Source of the DNA: an uncultured Pelagibacteraceae bacterium
Lineage (GTDB): Bacteria; Pseudomonadota; Alphaproteobacteria; Pelagibacterales; Pelagibacteraceae
DNA: 64,000 bases
Assembly (NCBI GenBank): GCA_902560815.1
Contig: CACENP010000007.1
Coordinates: 1-64,000, forward strand
Direction of reading: 5' to 3'
A model generated the notes under the pieces. It saw only the letters and a list, made by a program, of their open reading frames with translations. It did not search any database and was not told the DNA's origin. Numbering within the stretch: position 1 is the stretch's first letter; each line of letters begins with the position of its first letter. A program made the translations under genes and the position numbers. Positions 18,108 to 26,134 of the stretch are shown in pieces.

Positions 18108-18539
18108 ATGTTTCTAAGATTTCTTTCAAAATTGGGAAGAAAAAAAACGGTCCTAGATCGTGGACCATCTCACCCAAAATTTAATGAAGCAAAACCATGG
18201 TTAAATAGATATTATGTCTTATTCAGACACCGCCCAAAATGGTTTCCATTTAATATTATAATTCATGAAATGCTCGATGATGATCATGGTGATGGAGTTC
18301 ATAATCATTTATGTCCATACATTACCATTATAATTAAAGACGGTTATTGGGAAACAACCAAAACTGGTAAACATTGGAGAGCGCCTGGCTATATTGGATT
18401 TAGATCTGCAAATAATTTTCATAGAGTTGATTTAAAACCAGGCACAAATCCTATGACAATTTTTATTCCTGGTCCTTTCGGTTTAAGGAAAGGTCCAAGA
18501 TCTGAATATGGAATTGATTTTAAAACTAAAATTAAATAA
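18108..18539 (+). CDS. Cupin-like small protein of unknown function
   Basis: A 143-residue soluble protein without signal peptide. The motif GVHNHLCPYITIIIKDGYWE followed by FHRVDL looks like a cupin metal site (H-x-H, Glu, downstream His). The pattern of WLNRYYVLFRHRPKWFPFNIIIHE then H-x-H, GGYWE-like and FIPGP segments recalls, from memory, a family seen in marine phages and scattered bacteria. It starts two bases after the BamB-like gene and its 3' end overlaps the opposing gene by eight bases. Function unknown. Confidence 0.65.
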   Translation: MFLRFLSKLGRKKTVLDRGPSHPKFNEAKPWLNRYYVLFRHRPKWFPFNIIIHEMLDDDHGDGVHNHLCPYITIIIKDGYWETTKTGKHWRAPGYIGFRSANNFHRVDLKPGTNPMTIFIPGPFGLRKGPRSEYGIDFKTKIK

Positions 18540-18993
18540 AAGGATTATAAGCCCATTGCAATATAGCTTGTCTTTGTCTTCTTCTACATTCAAGATTATT
18601 TTTTTCACAATTTTTTTCAATAGCCAAAACATGTCTTCTAAAATTTTTCCATCTTTTTATTTGTATTTCATCTATATGAGGAATTCTTCTTCCATTACAA
18701 AATCTGCAATACCATTGAAACCATCCCAGTGGATCTTCTTTAAAAATCCATCCTTTTTCAATCCAGTGTTCTCTTGATAAACCTGACTTAACTTTAAAAC
18801 GATTAATATTTGCATCAAAATTTTTACTTATTTTAGCATTTTTAAACCATGATAATGGAAATTCTTTTATTTTAGACCCAAAGTAGGAACCTCCAAAAAC
18901 TCCAAGTTCTAACATTTTTTTTGGCGTTAATTCTGGCTTAAAAATTTTATAAAAATCCAAATTAGTTATTTTTTTTTTATATATTTTTTTCAT
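18532..18993 (-). CDS. Conserved protein of unknown function with GWFQWYCRFCNGRR motif
   Basis: A 153-residue basic protein. The striking segment KEDPLGWFQWYCRFCNGRRIPHIDEIQIKRWKNF resembles a conserved stretch that I recall from uncharacterised proteins in both bacteria and eukaryotes, so the gene is likely real. Other visible blocks are LELGVFGGSYFG and the basic C-terminus NNLECRRRQRQAILQWAYNP. There are no membrane segments and no recognisable enzyme motif. It is convergent with the cupin-like gene, with an 8-base 3' overlap, and co-directional with the minus-strand nitrogen cluster ending at 19010, though its start lies 16 bases after that cluster's last stop. Confidence 0.7.
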   Translation of the reverse strand: MKKIYKKKITNLDFYKIFKPELTPKKMLELGVFGGSYFGSKIKEFPLSWFKNAKISKNFDANINRFKVKSGLSREHWIEKGWIFKEDPLGWFQWYCRFCNGRRIPHIDEIQIKRWKNFRRHVLAIEKNCEKNNLECRRRQRQAILQWAYNPFI

Positions 18994-19009
18994 TTATATT
19001 TGCTAATTT

Positions 19010-20137
19010 TTATTCTGAAAGTAGTTTTTGATATAATGCTTCGTCTGCATCTCCCTCACAACCAAATAATAATACATTTGAGCTTTCATTTAGATTAATT
19101 TTATTTTTTACTTCATCATCATTACTTAATCCAACTAGACTTGCTATTCCGGGTGTTGAGCACTCCCCCCCAATAATTTTTTCATCACTAAAGTCGCCAT
19201 TTGCAAGATGTTTTACTGTTTTTGATATATAATCGTCCGAAACAGTTACGCAGAAATTTACTGAATTTCTTAATATTTCCCATGGTAATAAAGATACTTC
19301 ACCACAGGACATTCCTCCCATTATACTTTCTTTTTCAATAGAAATTTTTTTAATCTTTCCTTCTTTAACGCTTTCTAAAACACAAGCTGCACTATCTGGT
19401 TCTACAATTATTATTTTAGGAACATATTCTAAATATCTAGCAATACCAGCAACCATTGCAGCTGCCATTCCACCAACGCCAGCTTGTAATATAACATGTG
19501 AAATTTTTTCATTTTTAATTTGTTCAGAAATTTCTTTCATCATTACAGAATATCCTGCCATAGTTAATTTTGGCACTAACTTGTAATCTTCCCAAGCAAC
19601 ATCTTGAACTATTTGCCATTTATTTTTATTTGATTGTTCGATGCATTCATTTAAAGAATCTTCATAATTTCCTTTTACTCTTATTACATCCGCACCAAAA
19701 CTTCTCATAACTTCAGCTCTAGATTCACTAACAAATTCACTAATAAAAATTTTACATTCCAAACTATTTTTTTGTGAACCCCAAGCAACAGATCTTCCAT
19801 GATTTCCTGCGGTAGCTGTGGATATAATTTTTTTGTTATTTCCTTTAATTATTTTTTCAACTGCATAAGCGCCACCTAACGCTTTAAATGATTTTAAATG
19901 AAATCTTTTTGACTCATCTTTATAAAAAATTTTATTTATTTTAATTTTTTCGTTTAATTTATTTAAAGAAATTAAAGGAGTAGGAGAATAACCATCCCAT
20001 TTAGATATTGTGTTATAAGCCTTATCGATAGTTTCAGATGAAAGTATTTTTAAAATTTCACTTTTAATGAATTTATTATTTTTATTTTCTAAAAAATTTT
20101 TATATTTCCAATTTAACACTTCAGAATTTAATGACAT
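19010..20137 (-). CDS. Diaminopropionate ammonia-lyase-like PLP enzyme
   Basis: A 375-residue fold-type II PLP enzyme. The Schiff-base Lys lies in RFHLKSFKALGGAYAV near residue 80, the phosphate/substrate loop is TATAGNHGRSVAWG, and the PLP phosphate-binding Gly run is LQAGVGGMAAAM. The pattern matches YgeX/DpaL, which converts 2,3-diaminopropionate to pyruvate and two ammonia; related serine/threonine dehydratases are the alternative. It lies four bases after the GlnT-type ligase and closes the minus-strand nitrogen cluster. Ammonia release fits the neighbouring Amt and ligase genes, but the in vivo substrate is inferred. Confidence 0.82.
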   Translation of the reverse strand: MSLNSEVLNWKYKNFLENKNNKFIKSEILKILSSETIDKAYNTISKWDGYSPTPLISLNKLNEKIKINKIFYKDESKRFHLKSFKALGGAYAVEKIIKGNNKKIISTATAGNHGRSVAWGSQKNSLECKIFISEFVSESRAEVMRSFGADVIRVKGNYEDSLNECIEQSNKNKWQIVQDVAWEDYKLVPKLTMAGYSVMMKEISEQIKNEKISHVILQAGVGGMAAAMVAGIARYLEYVPKIIIVEPDSAACVLESVKEGKIKKISIEKESIMGGMSCGEVSLLPWEILRNSVNFCVTVSDDYISKTVKHLANGDFSDEKIIGGECSTPGIASLVGLSNDDEVKNKINLNESSNVLLFGCEGDADEALYQKLLSE

Positions 20138-20141
20138 TAAT

Positions 20142-21467
20142 TTAACAATCTAAAGTATTATTTTTTTCCCAATCAGTTACAGGACTTTTTTTATCAAAAT
20201 TTTCATTTTGATCAAAATCTTCTATTTCTTTTCTTTTTAATTTTAAATAGCTATTAATTACATCATCTCCAAAAGCTTCTCTTAAGATTTTATTTTCATC
20301 TAATTCGTCGAGAGATTCTTCAATGTCATTTGGTAATTTTTCTAAATTAGGATAATTTTTATAATCCGTATACATATTACACGTTAATGGTTCTCCCGGA
20401 TCAGTTTTATTATTTAGTCCAAATAATCCTGCAGCAATAACTCCAGCTTGTAAAAGATATGGATTGGCTGAACCATCCATTAATCTAAGTTCAAATCTTC
20501 CTGCATCTGGAATTCTAATCATATGAGTTCTATTGTTACCAGTGTACGAAATACTACTTGGTGACCATGAAGCACCAGACTTAGTTGCTGGCGCGTTTAT
20601 TCTTCTATAACTATTTATTGTAGGATTGAATAAAGAAGATAAAGATCTTGCATTTTTTAATATACCTCCAACAAAATGATATGCGGTTTTACTCAAACCA
20701 TATCTATCACCTTCATCTAAAAATTTATTTTTCTTTCCATTCCAAAGTGATACGTGGGCATGGCAACCATTACCTGTTAAATTTTCAAAAGGTTTAGGCA
20801 TAAACGTTGCTCTTAATCCATGTTTTTCTGCAAGACTTTTAACCATAAATTTAAAAAAAACATGTCTATCGGCCGTAACCAAACAATCATCGTAATCCCA
20901 ATTCATTTCAAATTGACCATTCGCGTCCTCATGATCATTTTGATAAGGATTCCAACCCAGCTCAATCATGCTATCGCATATTTCTTTTATTAATTCATAT
21001 CTTCTCATTAGAGCAGATTGATCGTAACAAGGTTTAGATTGAATATCTCTACCGTCTGCAATACTTGAACCATCTTCAGAAATTAGGAAATATTCACATT
21101 CAACACCTGATTTCATTTGTAGGTTCATTTTATCTAATTTTTTAATTTGATTTTTTAGCATAACTCTAGGTGATGCTTTGACTTGTTTAGCATCCATCCA
21201 TAAATCTGAAGCCAACCAACCCACTTCTTTATTCCAGGGTAATTGAATTAAACTTTCAGGATCTGGAATTGCAAACATATCTGTATCTGCTGGCGTCATA
21301 TCCAACCAAGTAGCAAAACCAGCAAAACCTGCTCCATTTTTTTGCATTTCACCAATTGCCTGCGCAGGAACAAGTTTAGATCTCAAAACCCCAAACAAAT
21401 CTACAAAACTTATTAAGAAGTATTTAATTTTTTTTTGTTTTGCTAACCTAGAAAGATCTTTTGCCAT
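20142..21467 (-). CDS. glnT: GlnT-type glutamine synthetase family ligase (possible gamma-glutamylmethylamide synthetase)
   Basis: A 441-residue ATP-dependent ligase. The N-terminus KYFLISFVDLFGVLRSKLVPAQAI and GAGFAGFATWLDMTPAD match the rhizobial GlnT group. Active-site blocks are GVECEYFLI, NDHEDANGQFEMNW, GNGCHAHVSLW, NSYRRINAP and AGRFELRLMDGSANPYL. Members of this group ligate ammonia or methylamine to glutamate; the methylamine form (GMAS) makes gamma-glutamylmethylamide. Being in the same cluster as GlxB/C/D-like genes and an Amt makes GMAS plausible, but a second GS-like gene at 27088 competes for that role. An 8-base gap separates it from a tiny membrane protein gene upstream. Confidence 0.85.
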   Translation of the reverse strand: MAKDLSRLAKQKKIKYFLISFVDLFGVLRSKLVPAQAIGEMQKNGAGFAGFATWLDMTPADTDMFAIPDPESLIQLPWNKEVGWLASDLWMDAKQVKASPRVMLKNQIKKLDKMNLQMKSGVECEYFLISEDGSSIADGRDIQSKPCYDQSALMRRYELIKEICDSMIELGWNPYQNDHEDANGQFEMNWDYDDCLVTADRHVFFKFMVKSLAEKHGLRATFMPKPFENLTGNGCHAHVSLWNGKKNKFLDEGDRYGLSKTAYHFVGGILKNARSLSSLFNPTINSYRRINAPATKSGASWSPSSISYTGNNRTHMIRIPDAGRFELRLMDGSANPYLLQAGVIAAGLFGLNNKTDPGEPLTCNMYTDYKNYPNLEKLPNDIEESLDELDENKILREAFGDDVINSYLKLKRKEIEDFDQNENFDKKSPVTDWEKNNTLDC

Positions 21468-21475
21468 AAGTAATT

Positions 21476-21634
21476 TTAACTAAATAAATTTATAATTTTA
21501 TCTTTGTAATATATTAGACTAACTACTACAAATAATATTATAGCAAGGATAGCACCATACTTTGATTTTGGCCAAGCAATCCTTGACATTTTTTCAGGTG
21601 TTTTATTAATATTTTCTGAATTTTTTTCGTCCAT
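21476..21634 (-). CDS. Putative 52-residue single-pass membrane protein (not in ORF track)
   Basis: Reading the minus strand gives an ATG at 21634 and TAA at 21476 encoding 52 residues: a polar N-terminus (MDEKNSENINKTPEKM), then WPKSKYGAILAIILFVVVSLIYY, a clear membrane helix, and a short basic tail. It fills the otherwise empty space between the hairpin after the 73-residue gene and glnT. No good Shine-Dalgarno is seen because the hairpin sits 7 bases upstream. The internal Met16 (MSRIAWPKSKYG) is an alternative start. Likely real given the genome's density and the typical helix-with-positive-flank design, but unproven. Confidence 0.5.
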   Translation of the reverse strand: MDEKNSENINKTPEKMSRIAWPKSKYGAILAIILFVVVSLIYYKDKIINLFS

Positions 21635-21641
21635 GATAAAT

Positions 21642-21667
21642 AAGGGCGCATAATTAAATGCGCCCTT
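21642..21667 (-). terminator. 10-bp perfect hairpin between two small membrane-protein genes
   Basis: AAGGGCGCAT-AATTAA-ATGCGCCCTT is a perfect inverted repeat directly downstream of the 73-residue gene. In the minus direction it is followed by TTATTTATC, only a weak U tract. It may act as a partial terminator or 3'-end stabiliser, lowering expression of glnT relative to the ammonium transporter. Confidence 0.65.
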
Positions 21668-21681
21668 TATTTTAATTTTAA

Positions 21682-21903
21682 TTACCCGTCGGTAACATTG
21701 CTTTTCCAGTCATTTGAACCAGGTCTTCTTCTAGCAATTGCTTCCGATTTGCTTTTCTCTTGCATATTCGAAATGAAATGCCAACCAATCCAAAGTACCA
21801 CTAGAACAAGAACTAAAATTCCTTCAGTTCCTACACCAGGGTAAACTGGCCCTTGCACTTCAGCAGCGCTAAGGTGATCTATCCAATTTGTAACTGTTGC
21901 CAT
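21682..21903 (-). CDS. 73-residue single-pass membrane protein linked to the ammonium transporter
   Basis: A small protein with an N-terminal polar segment (MATVTNWIDHLSAAEVQGPVYPGVGTEG), one strong membrane helix (ILVLVLVVLWIGWHFISNM, about residues 29-47) and a basic cytoplasmic tail ending RRRPGSNDWKSNVTDG. A good Shine-Dalgarno (AAGGAGGAAAC) precedes the ATG. It starts 12 bases after the Amt gene, so the two are co-expressed. I do not recognise the family. An accessory subunit or regulator of the transporter is a reasonable guess from position and topology only. Confidence 0.75.
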   Translation of the reverse strand: MATVTNWIDHLSAAEVQGPVYPGVGTEGILVLVLVVLWIGWHFISNMQEKSKSEAIARRRPGSNDWKSNVTDG

Positions 21904-21915
21904 ATGTTTCCTCCT

Positions 21916-23316
21916 TTACCTTCCGGATGACGCAACAGCTTTTTCATCGCTCTTTGCATCTTCCATTATTGTATAGTCTAGACCAGCTAATTCTACTTCT
22001 CTTGGAATTCTAAGTTTACCCATTCCTGAAAGTATTTTAGCCAATATCCATCCTGGTAAGAAACCAAGTACACCGAACATAATTACTGCACCAATAAACA
22101 TTCCCAAAGGATTTATTGGAGCGTAGTCTGTTCCTACCCACATAGATCCTACACTATAACCTGATGAAGGATATCCATTTAGAACAAAACCACAAATTAT
22201 AAGTCCAGCGACACCGGCATAACCGTGTACTGCAACAGCACCAACTGCATCATCAATTTTGAACTTACGTTCAACCCAGTAATGCAATCTGTATGCTACC
22301 CATACTCCAACCATTGCAATTATGAATGATTGAATTGGATGATATAAATCATTTCCTGCAGAAGCACATATTATTCCAGCTAGTCCACTTGAGTATGTCC
22401 AGAAAGGATCTCCTTTAGATATAAGATATCCGGCCATTAAACCTCCAGATAACGACATCAAGAAGTTCATTGTGATTGCACCTAACGTTGTTGGTGTTAC
22501 GTAAATGTTAGTTGCTGTCCAGAATGTTACTCCTTCCATTCCATATTCAGGTCCTAGATCAAAAATTGGTATATTACACGCTGCATAGAATCCCCAGAAA
22601 CCAGTATAAATTAAGAATAACCCAATAGTTACTAACCATGGATTTCTTGGTCCTATATTTCTAGGTTCACCACTAGATGAGAATTTTCCTATTCTTGGTC
22701 CTAAAACCGCTAGAACTCCAAGAGCAAATCCTCCTGCTACTGCGTGAATAACTCCTGACGCATAAGCATCATGATATCCCAATATTTTTAACATCCAACC
22801 ATCGAAATGCCATCCCCAAGCAGCATCAATTGTCCAGAAAACTGAACCAATTGCTATTGCTAAGATACCGAATGCAAATGTTGTAATTCTTTCGATTACC
22901 GCACCTGAAACGATAGAGGCAGCAGTCCATGAGAATAATAAGAACGCAGCCCAAAATACTCCGCTTATACGGTCATTCAAGTTTGTTCCCATTAAGTCAC
23001 TAGTTGGTACATACCAAGCTGCACTAAATGCTGACTCGTCTGTTATTAGAGCCGCACTTTCATTCATTATAGAAGGTGCTAAACCTGGTCCAGTTGGAAA
23101 TGCCCAATATATCCACCAACCAAATAAAAACCAAGTTACTGTTACCAAAGGTATCAGCATTGTGTTTTTCATTAATGTGTGTTGGTGATGTTTATATCTA
23201 GAGGCTCCAACTTCATACATACAGAAACCTACGTGGATAAGGAACATAAGTACCACTGTTATCCAATAGTAGAACTCTGTAAATATGGTAGTCAATGCAG
23301 TAAGTTGATCTGTCAT
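21916..23316 (-). CDS. amt: Ammonium/methylammonium transporter, Amt family
   Basis: A 466-residue inner-membrane protein with about eleven helices. The two pore histidines of Amt proteins are visible in ASGVIHAVAGGFALG and VAVHGYAGVAGL, and DAAWGWHFDGWM and the MNFLMSLSGGLMAGYL stretch match the family. Amt proteins conduct ammonium and also methylammonium. The gene follows the GlxBCD-like/ligase genes on the same strand with a 153-base leader, so it likely has its own promoter. No GlnK gene accompanies it, unlike the classical amtB locus; two tiny membrane proteins follow instead. Methylamine uptake is an attractive role in this setting, but inferred. Confidence 0.92.
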   Translation of the reverse strand: MTDQLTALTTIFTEFYYWITVVLMFLIHVGFCMYEVGASRYKHHQHTLMKNTMLIPLVTVTWFLFGWWIYWAFPTGPGLAPSIMNESAALITDESAFSAAWYVPTSDLMGTNLNDRISGVFWAAFLLFSWTAASIVSGAVIERITTFAFGILAIAIGSVFWTIDAAWGWHFDGWMLKILGYHDAYASGVIHAVAGGFALGVLAVLGPRIGKFSSSGEPRNIGPRNPWLVTIGLFLIYTGFWGFYAACNIPIFDLGPEYGMEGVTFWTATNIYVTPTTLGAITMNFLMSLSGGLMAGYLISKGDPFWTYSSGLAGIICASAGNDLYHPIQSFIIAMVGVWVAYRLHYWVERKFKIDDAVGAVAVHGYAGVAGLIICGFVLNGYPSSGYSVGSMWVGTDYAPINPLGMFIGAVIMFGVLGFLPGWILAKILSGMGKLRIPREVELAGLDYTIMEDAKSDEKAVASSGR

Positions 23317-23355
23317 TGCCTTCCTCCTTTTTTTTATCTACTCTGTTAATTTAAA

Positions 23356-23367
23356 CTAACTAGTTAG
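23356..23367. promoter_or_regulatory. 12-bp perfect palindrome in the amt leader
   Basis: CTAACTAGTTAG is self-complementary over 12 bases and lies about 40-50 bases upstream of the amt start on the minus strand, between the probable promoter and the Shine-Dalgarno (AAAGGAGGAAGG). It could be an operator or small mRNA hairpin. In AT-rich DNA a palindrome of this size can arise by chance, so confidence is low. Confidence 0.25.
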
Positions 23368-23469
23368 ATTCTAGATGTTAGAAAAGTTATCACAAGAATA
23401 AAAAAGCCTAATTTTTAATGATTATATTGCAACAACACAACCTATAGTAGATAGAATTAATTAAGATTC

Positions 23470-23883
23470 TTAAAATTTTCTGTAAGCTTTTTTAAGATCA
23501 ACAAGAGGGTGGTTTGGTGACATCTGAAACTTTACAAGAAGTTCTCTTGCTATCATATCTCTATCTTGTTGGTTATTTGGAAGTTTAATTTTTTTTGGAA
23601 TTGTAACCCAACCATTAGCATTTCTGTCAAAAACTGCAGGTCTATCTTCTTCATAACCCATATGAACATCCTCAAGCCAATTAAGATCATCCCAGCCCAT
23701 ATGCTCAATATATTTTTTCAAAAATGGAGTAAGTCTTTTGTAATCAGGTAGCAAGTTTACATCATAACGGTAACCGATAGTTTGACCTATCATTTTTTCT
23801 CTAGCTGATTCCTTCTTTTTACCTAGCTGACCCTTAGTTTCTTTAGTTTTTATTTTTTTCTTTTTATTTTTCTTTTTACCCAT
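23470..23883 (-). CDS. Lys-rich hypothetical protein at the end of the glxBCD-like operon
   Basis: A 137-residue protein whose first 30 residues are an extremely basic low-complexity tract (MGKKKNKKKKIKTKETKGQLGKKK). This is followed by a globular part with GYRYDVNLLPDYKRLTPFLKKYIEHMGWDDLNWLEDVHMGYEEDRPAVFDRNANGW. There is no membrane helix and no motif I recognise. It starts eight bases after the GlxD-like gene, so it is the last gene of the synthase operon and probably functionally linked. An RNA- or enzyme-binding accessory role is conceivable from charge alone. Function unknown. Confidence 0.65.
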   Translation of the reverse strand: MGKKKNKKKKIKTKETKGQLGKKKESAREKMIGQTIGYRYDVNLLPDYKRLTPFLKKYIEHMGWDDLNWLEDVHMGYEEDRPAVFDRNANGWVTIPKKIKLPNNQQDRDMIARELLVKFQMSPNHPLVDLKKAYRKF

Positions 23884-23891
23884 ATTAAACC

Positions 23892-25280
23892 TTAAATTTT
23901 ATGAAAGTCGTCAACCCCAACAGTATGATTTGTACCTGATAGAGGAACTTTAGCTAAAGCAGAAGCTTCCATAGTTAGTGCCGCCAGATCTTCTGGCTCT
24001 AAAGAATGAATATTTGTTTTACCACAAGCTCTAGCTAATAATTGTGCTTCTAAAGTCATTGTGTGTAAATAGTTATATACTCTTAATGCAGCATCATCAG
24101 GATTTAATCTTTTCCTTAATTTTGGATCTTGAGTTGCAACACCAACTGGACAACGACCTGTATGACAATGATAGCAATGGCCCGCTGGAACTCCCATTTC
24201 TTTTTCAAAATTAGATTCTGGAATTTCTTTATTACAGTTAAGAGCAATCATAGCCCCAGTTCCAATCGCAATAGCATCTGCTCCTAAAGCCAAAGCTTTT
24301 GCCATATCTGCTCCATCTCTAACTCCACCAGCATAAATAAGTGTTACTTTTCCAGTTTTTCCTACATCATCAATAGCTCTTCTTGCTTCTCTAATCGCAG
24401 CTATACCTGGGATACCAGTATTTGCTGCTGCAATATGAGGACCAGCTCCAGTTGATCCTTCCATTCCATCTAAATAAATTGAATCTGGATCACATTTTGC
24501 AGCCATACGCACATCATCATAAACTTTAGCAGCTCCTAATTTTAATTGTATTGGAACTTTATTTTTAGTTAATTCTCTAAGCTCTTGAACTTTTAAAGCT
24601 AGATCATCTGGACCTAGCCAATCAGGGTGTCTTGCAGGTGATCTTTGGTCTATTCCTGCAGGCAATGATCTCATTTCAGCAACTTGGTCAGTAACTTTTT
24701 GACCCATTAAATGTCCTCCCATTCCAACTTTTTGACCTTGACCTATAAATACCTCTATCCCATCAGCTAATTGTGCGTGGTGAGGATTAAATCCATATCT
24801 AGATTGAATACATTGGTAATACCATTTTTCAGAATATCTTCTTTCATCAGGTATCATTCCACCTTCTCCCGAACATGTAGCGCTTCCAGCCATTGTTGCT
24901 CCTCTTGCTAAAGCTGTTTTTGCTTCATAGGAAAGTGCTCCAAAGCTCATTCCCGTGATGTAAACTGGAATATCTAATTCAATTGGGTTTTCACATCTTG
25001 GACCAATTACAGTTTTTGTCTCACATTTTTCTCTATAACCTTCAATTACAAATCTTGTTAATGTACCTGGTAAAAAAACTAAATCATCAAATGTTGGAAT
25101 TTTTTTCATTAATGCCATTCCACGCATTCTATATCTTCCTAATTGAGCTTTAATATGAATGTCATCAATTACTTCAGGAGTAAAAATTGAGTTATATCCT
25201 AATAAACTTTTATTTCTTTTAGCGAACTCGCTTTTTCCATTCGCATGACCGTTAGATTTTCCATTTTTATTTTTTGCCAT
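23892..25280 (-). CDS. FMN-binding glutamate-synthase-like subunit (GlxD/MgsC-like)
   Basis: A 462-residue protein equal to the central FMN/iron-sulfur domain of glutamate synthase. Visible are the barrel blocks VYITGMSFGALSYEAKTALARGATMAG and GSTGAGPHIAAANTGIPG, the FMN-binding TLIYAGGVRDGADMAKALALGADAIAIGTG, and an iron-sulfur cluster motif CHYCHTGRCPVGVATQDP. With the GXGXG and amidotransferase subunits encoded next to it, this three-gene set corresponds to GlxBCD of rhizobia and MgsABC (N-methylglutamate synthase) of methylamine users. Its start overlaps the GXGXG gene by one base. Reaction proposed: gamma-glutamylmethylamide plus glutamate-type chemistry yielding N-methylglutamate; a glutamate-synthase-like role is the alternative. 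Confidence 0.85.
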   Translation of the reverse strand: MAKNKNGKSNGHANGKSEFAKRNKSLLGYNSIFTPEVIDDIHIKAQLGRYRMRGMALMKKIPTFDDLVFLPGTLTRFVIEGYREKCETKTVIGPRCENPIELDIPVYITGMSFGALSYEAKTALARGATMAGSATCSGEGGMIPDERRYSEKWYYQCIQSRYGFNPHHAQLADGIEVFIGQGQKVGMGGHLMGQKVTDQVAEMRSLPAGIDQRSPARHPDWLGPDDLALKVQELRELTKNKVPIQLKLGAAKVYDDVRMAAKCDPDSIYLDGMEGSTGAGPHIAAANTGIPGIAAIREARRAIDDVGKTGKVTLIYAGGVRDGADMAKALALGADAIAIGTGAMIALNCNKEIPESNFEKEMGVPAGHCYHCHTGRCPVGVATQDPKLRKRLNPDDAALRVYNYLHTMTLEAQLLARACGKTNIHSLEPEDLAALTMEASALAKVPLSGTNHTVGVDDFHKI

Positions 25281-26134
25281 TATATAGCTCCTTTTTTCTC
25301 AGTAGGCTCTAGAGCATCGTAGTTCCAGAGTTTTTTACCGGCTACAACTTTAGTCATTTTAGATACATCAAAGTTCTCGCCAATTTCAGCAACTTTAAGT
25401 TTTCTTTTTAACCAATCTATATCATCTTTTGTCATAGGTGATTCTACCGCATCACTGCCAAATGAACCAATTTTACCACCTACATATATTGTTCCATCAT
25501 ACATAGAGTCTCCTAGGTTAATACCCACGTCACCTAAAATAACAATCCTTCCTCTTTGCATCATAAATCCTGTAAAAGCACCAGCATCTCCACCTATAAT
25601 TATTGTACCGCCTTTTTGGTCAATCCCAGTTCTTGCTCCAACACTTCCTTTACAAATTAAATCACCACCTCTAATAGCTGCACCAAAACAAGAACCTGCA
25701 TTTTTTTCAATTACCACTTTTCCTGCCATCATATTTTCAGCACATGACCAACCAACTCTACCATTAACTCTTACAATTGGACCGTCTATTGACCCAACAC
25801 CAAAATAACCCAAACTTCCTTCAAAAATTAAATTAAGTTTATTTAGTATTCCAACTCCTAAACTATGTTTTCCTTGTGGATTTTTAATGACTATTGTTCC
25901 ATAACCTTGACTCATTAATTCATCAATTTTTCCATTTGCTTGTTTACAATCTAAATCTTTAACATCTAAATCAGTTCTTTTATTAAAGTCTACATCGTAA
26001 GTACCCCAATAGAAAAAGTTTTCAGCTTCATCAGGGTTAAAAAATTTTTGTTGAGTTTTTCCTGTAAGGGTTTCTGTATGCATACCCATTGACTGGGCTT
26101 TTGTTTTTTTTTCAGCTGTTTTTAAGTTTGCCAT
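25280..26134 (-). CDS. GXGXG domain subunit of glutamate-synthase-like enzyme (GlxC/MgsB-like)
   Basis: A 284-residue protein matching the C-terminal GXGXG beta-helix domain of glutamate synthase. The repeated turns are seen in NRTDLDVKDLDCKQANGKIDELMSQGYGTIVIKNPQGKHSLGVG, then RVGWSCAENMMAGKVVIEKNAGSCFGAAIRGGDLICKGSVGARTGIDQKGGTIIIGGDAGAFTGFMMQRGRIVILGDVG. This domain is structural and couples the amidotransferase and FMN domains. It overlaps the amidotransferase gene by 13 bases and the FMN-domain gene by one, strong evidence for a stoichiometric complex. Confidence 0.87.
   Translation of the reverse strand: MANLKTAEKKTKAQSMGMHTETLTGKTQQKFFNPDEAENFFYWGTYDVDFNKRTDLDVKDLDCKQANGKIDELMSQGYGTIVIKNPQGKHSLGVGILNKLNLIFEGSLGYFGVGSIDGPIVRVNGRVGWSCAENMMAGKVVIEKNAGSCFGAAIRGGDLICKGSVGARTGIDQKGGTIIIGGDAGAFTGFMMQRGRIVILGDVGINLGDSMYDGTIYVGGKIGSFGSDAVESPMTKDDIDWLKRKLKVAEIGENFDVSKMTKVVAGKKLWNYDALEPTEKKGAI

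Noticed and set aside
23428-23443. GG-N10-GC pattern on the minus strand upstream of amt, resembling a sigma-54 promoter
   Set aside because: The flanking bases fit the -24/-12 consensus poorly, and SAR11 genomes are generally described as lacking sigma-54 and NtrBC, so a chance match is likelier.
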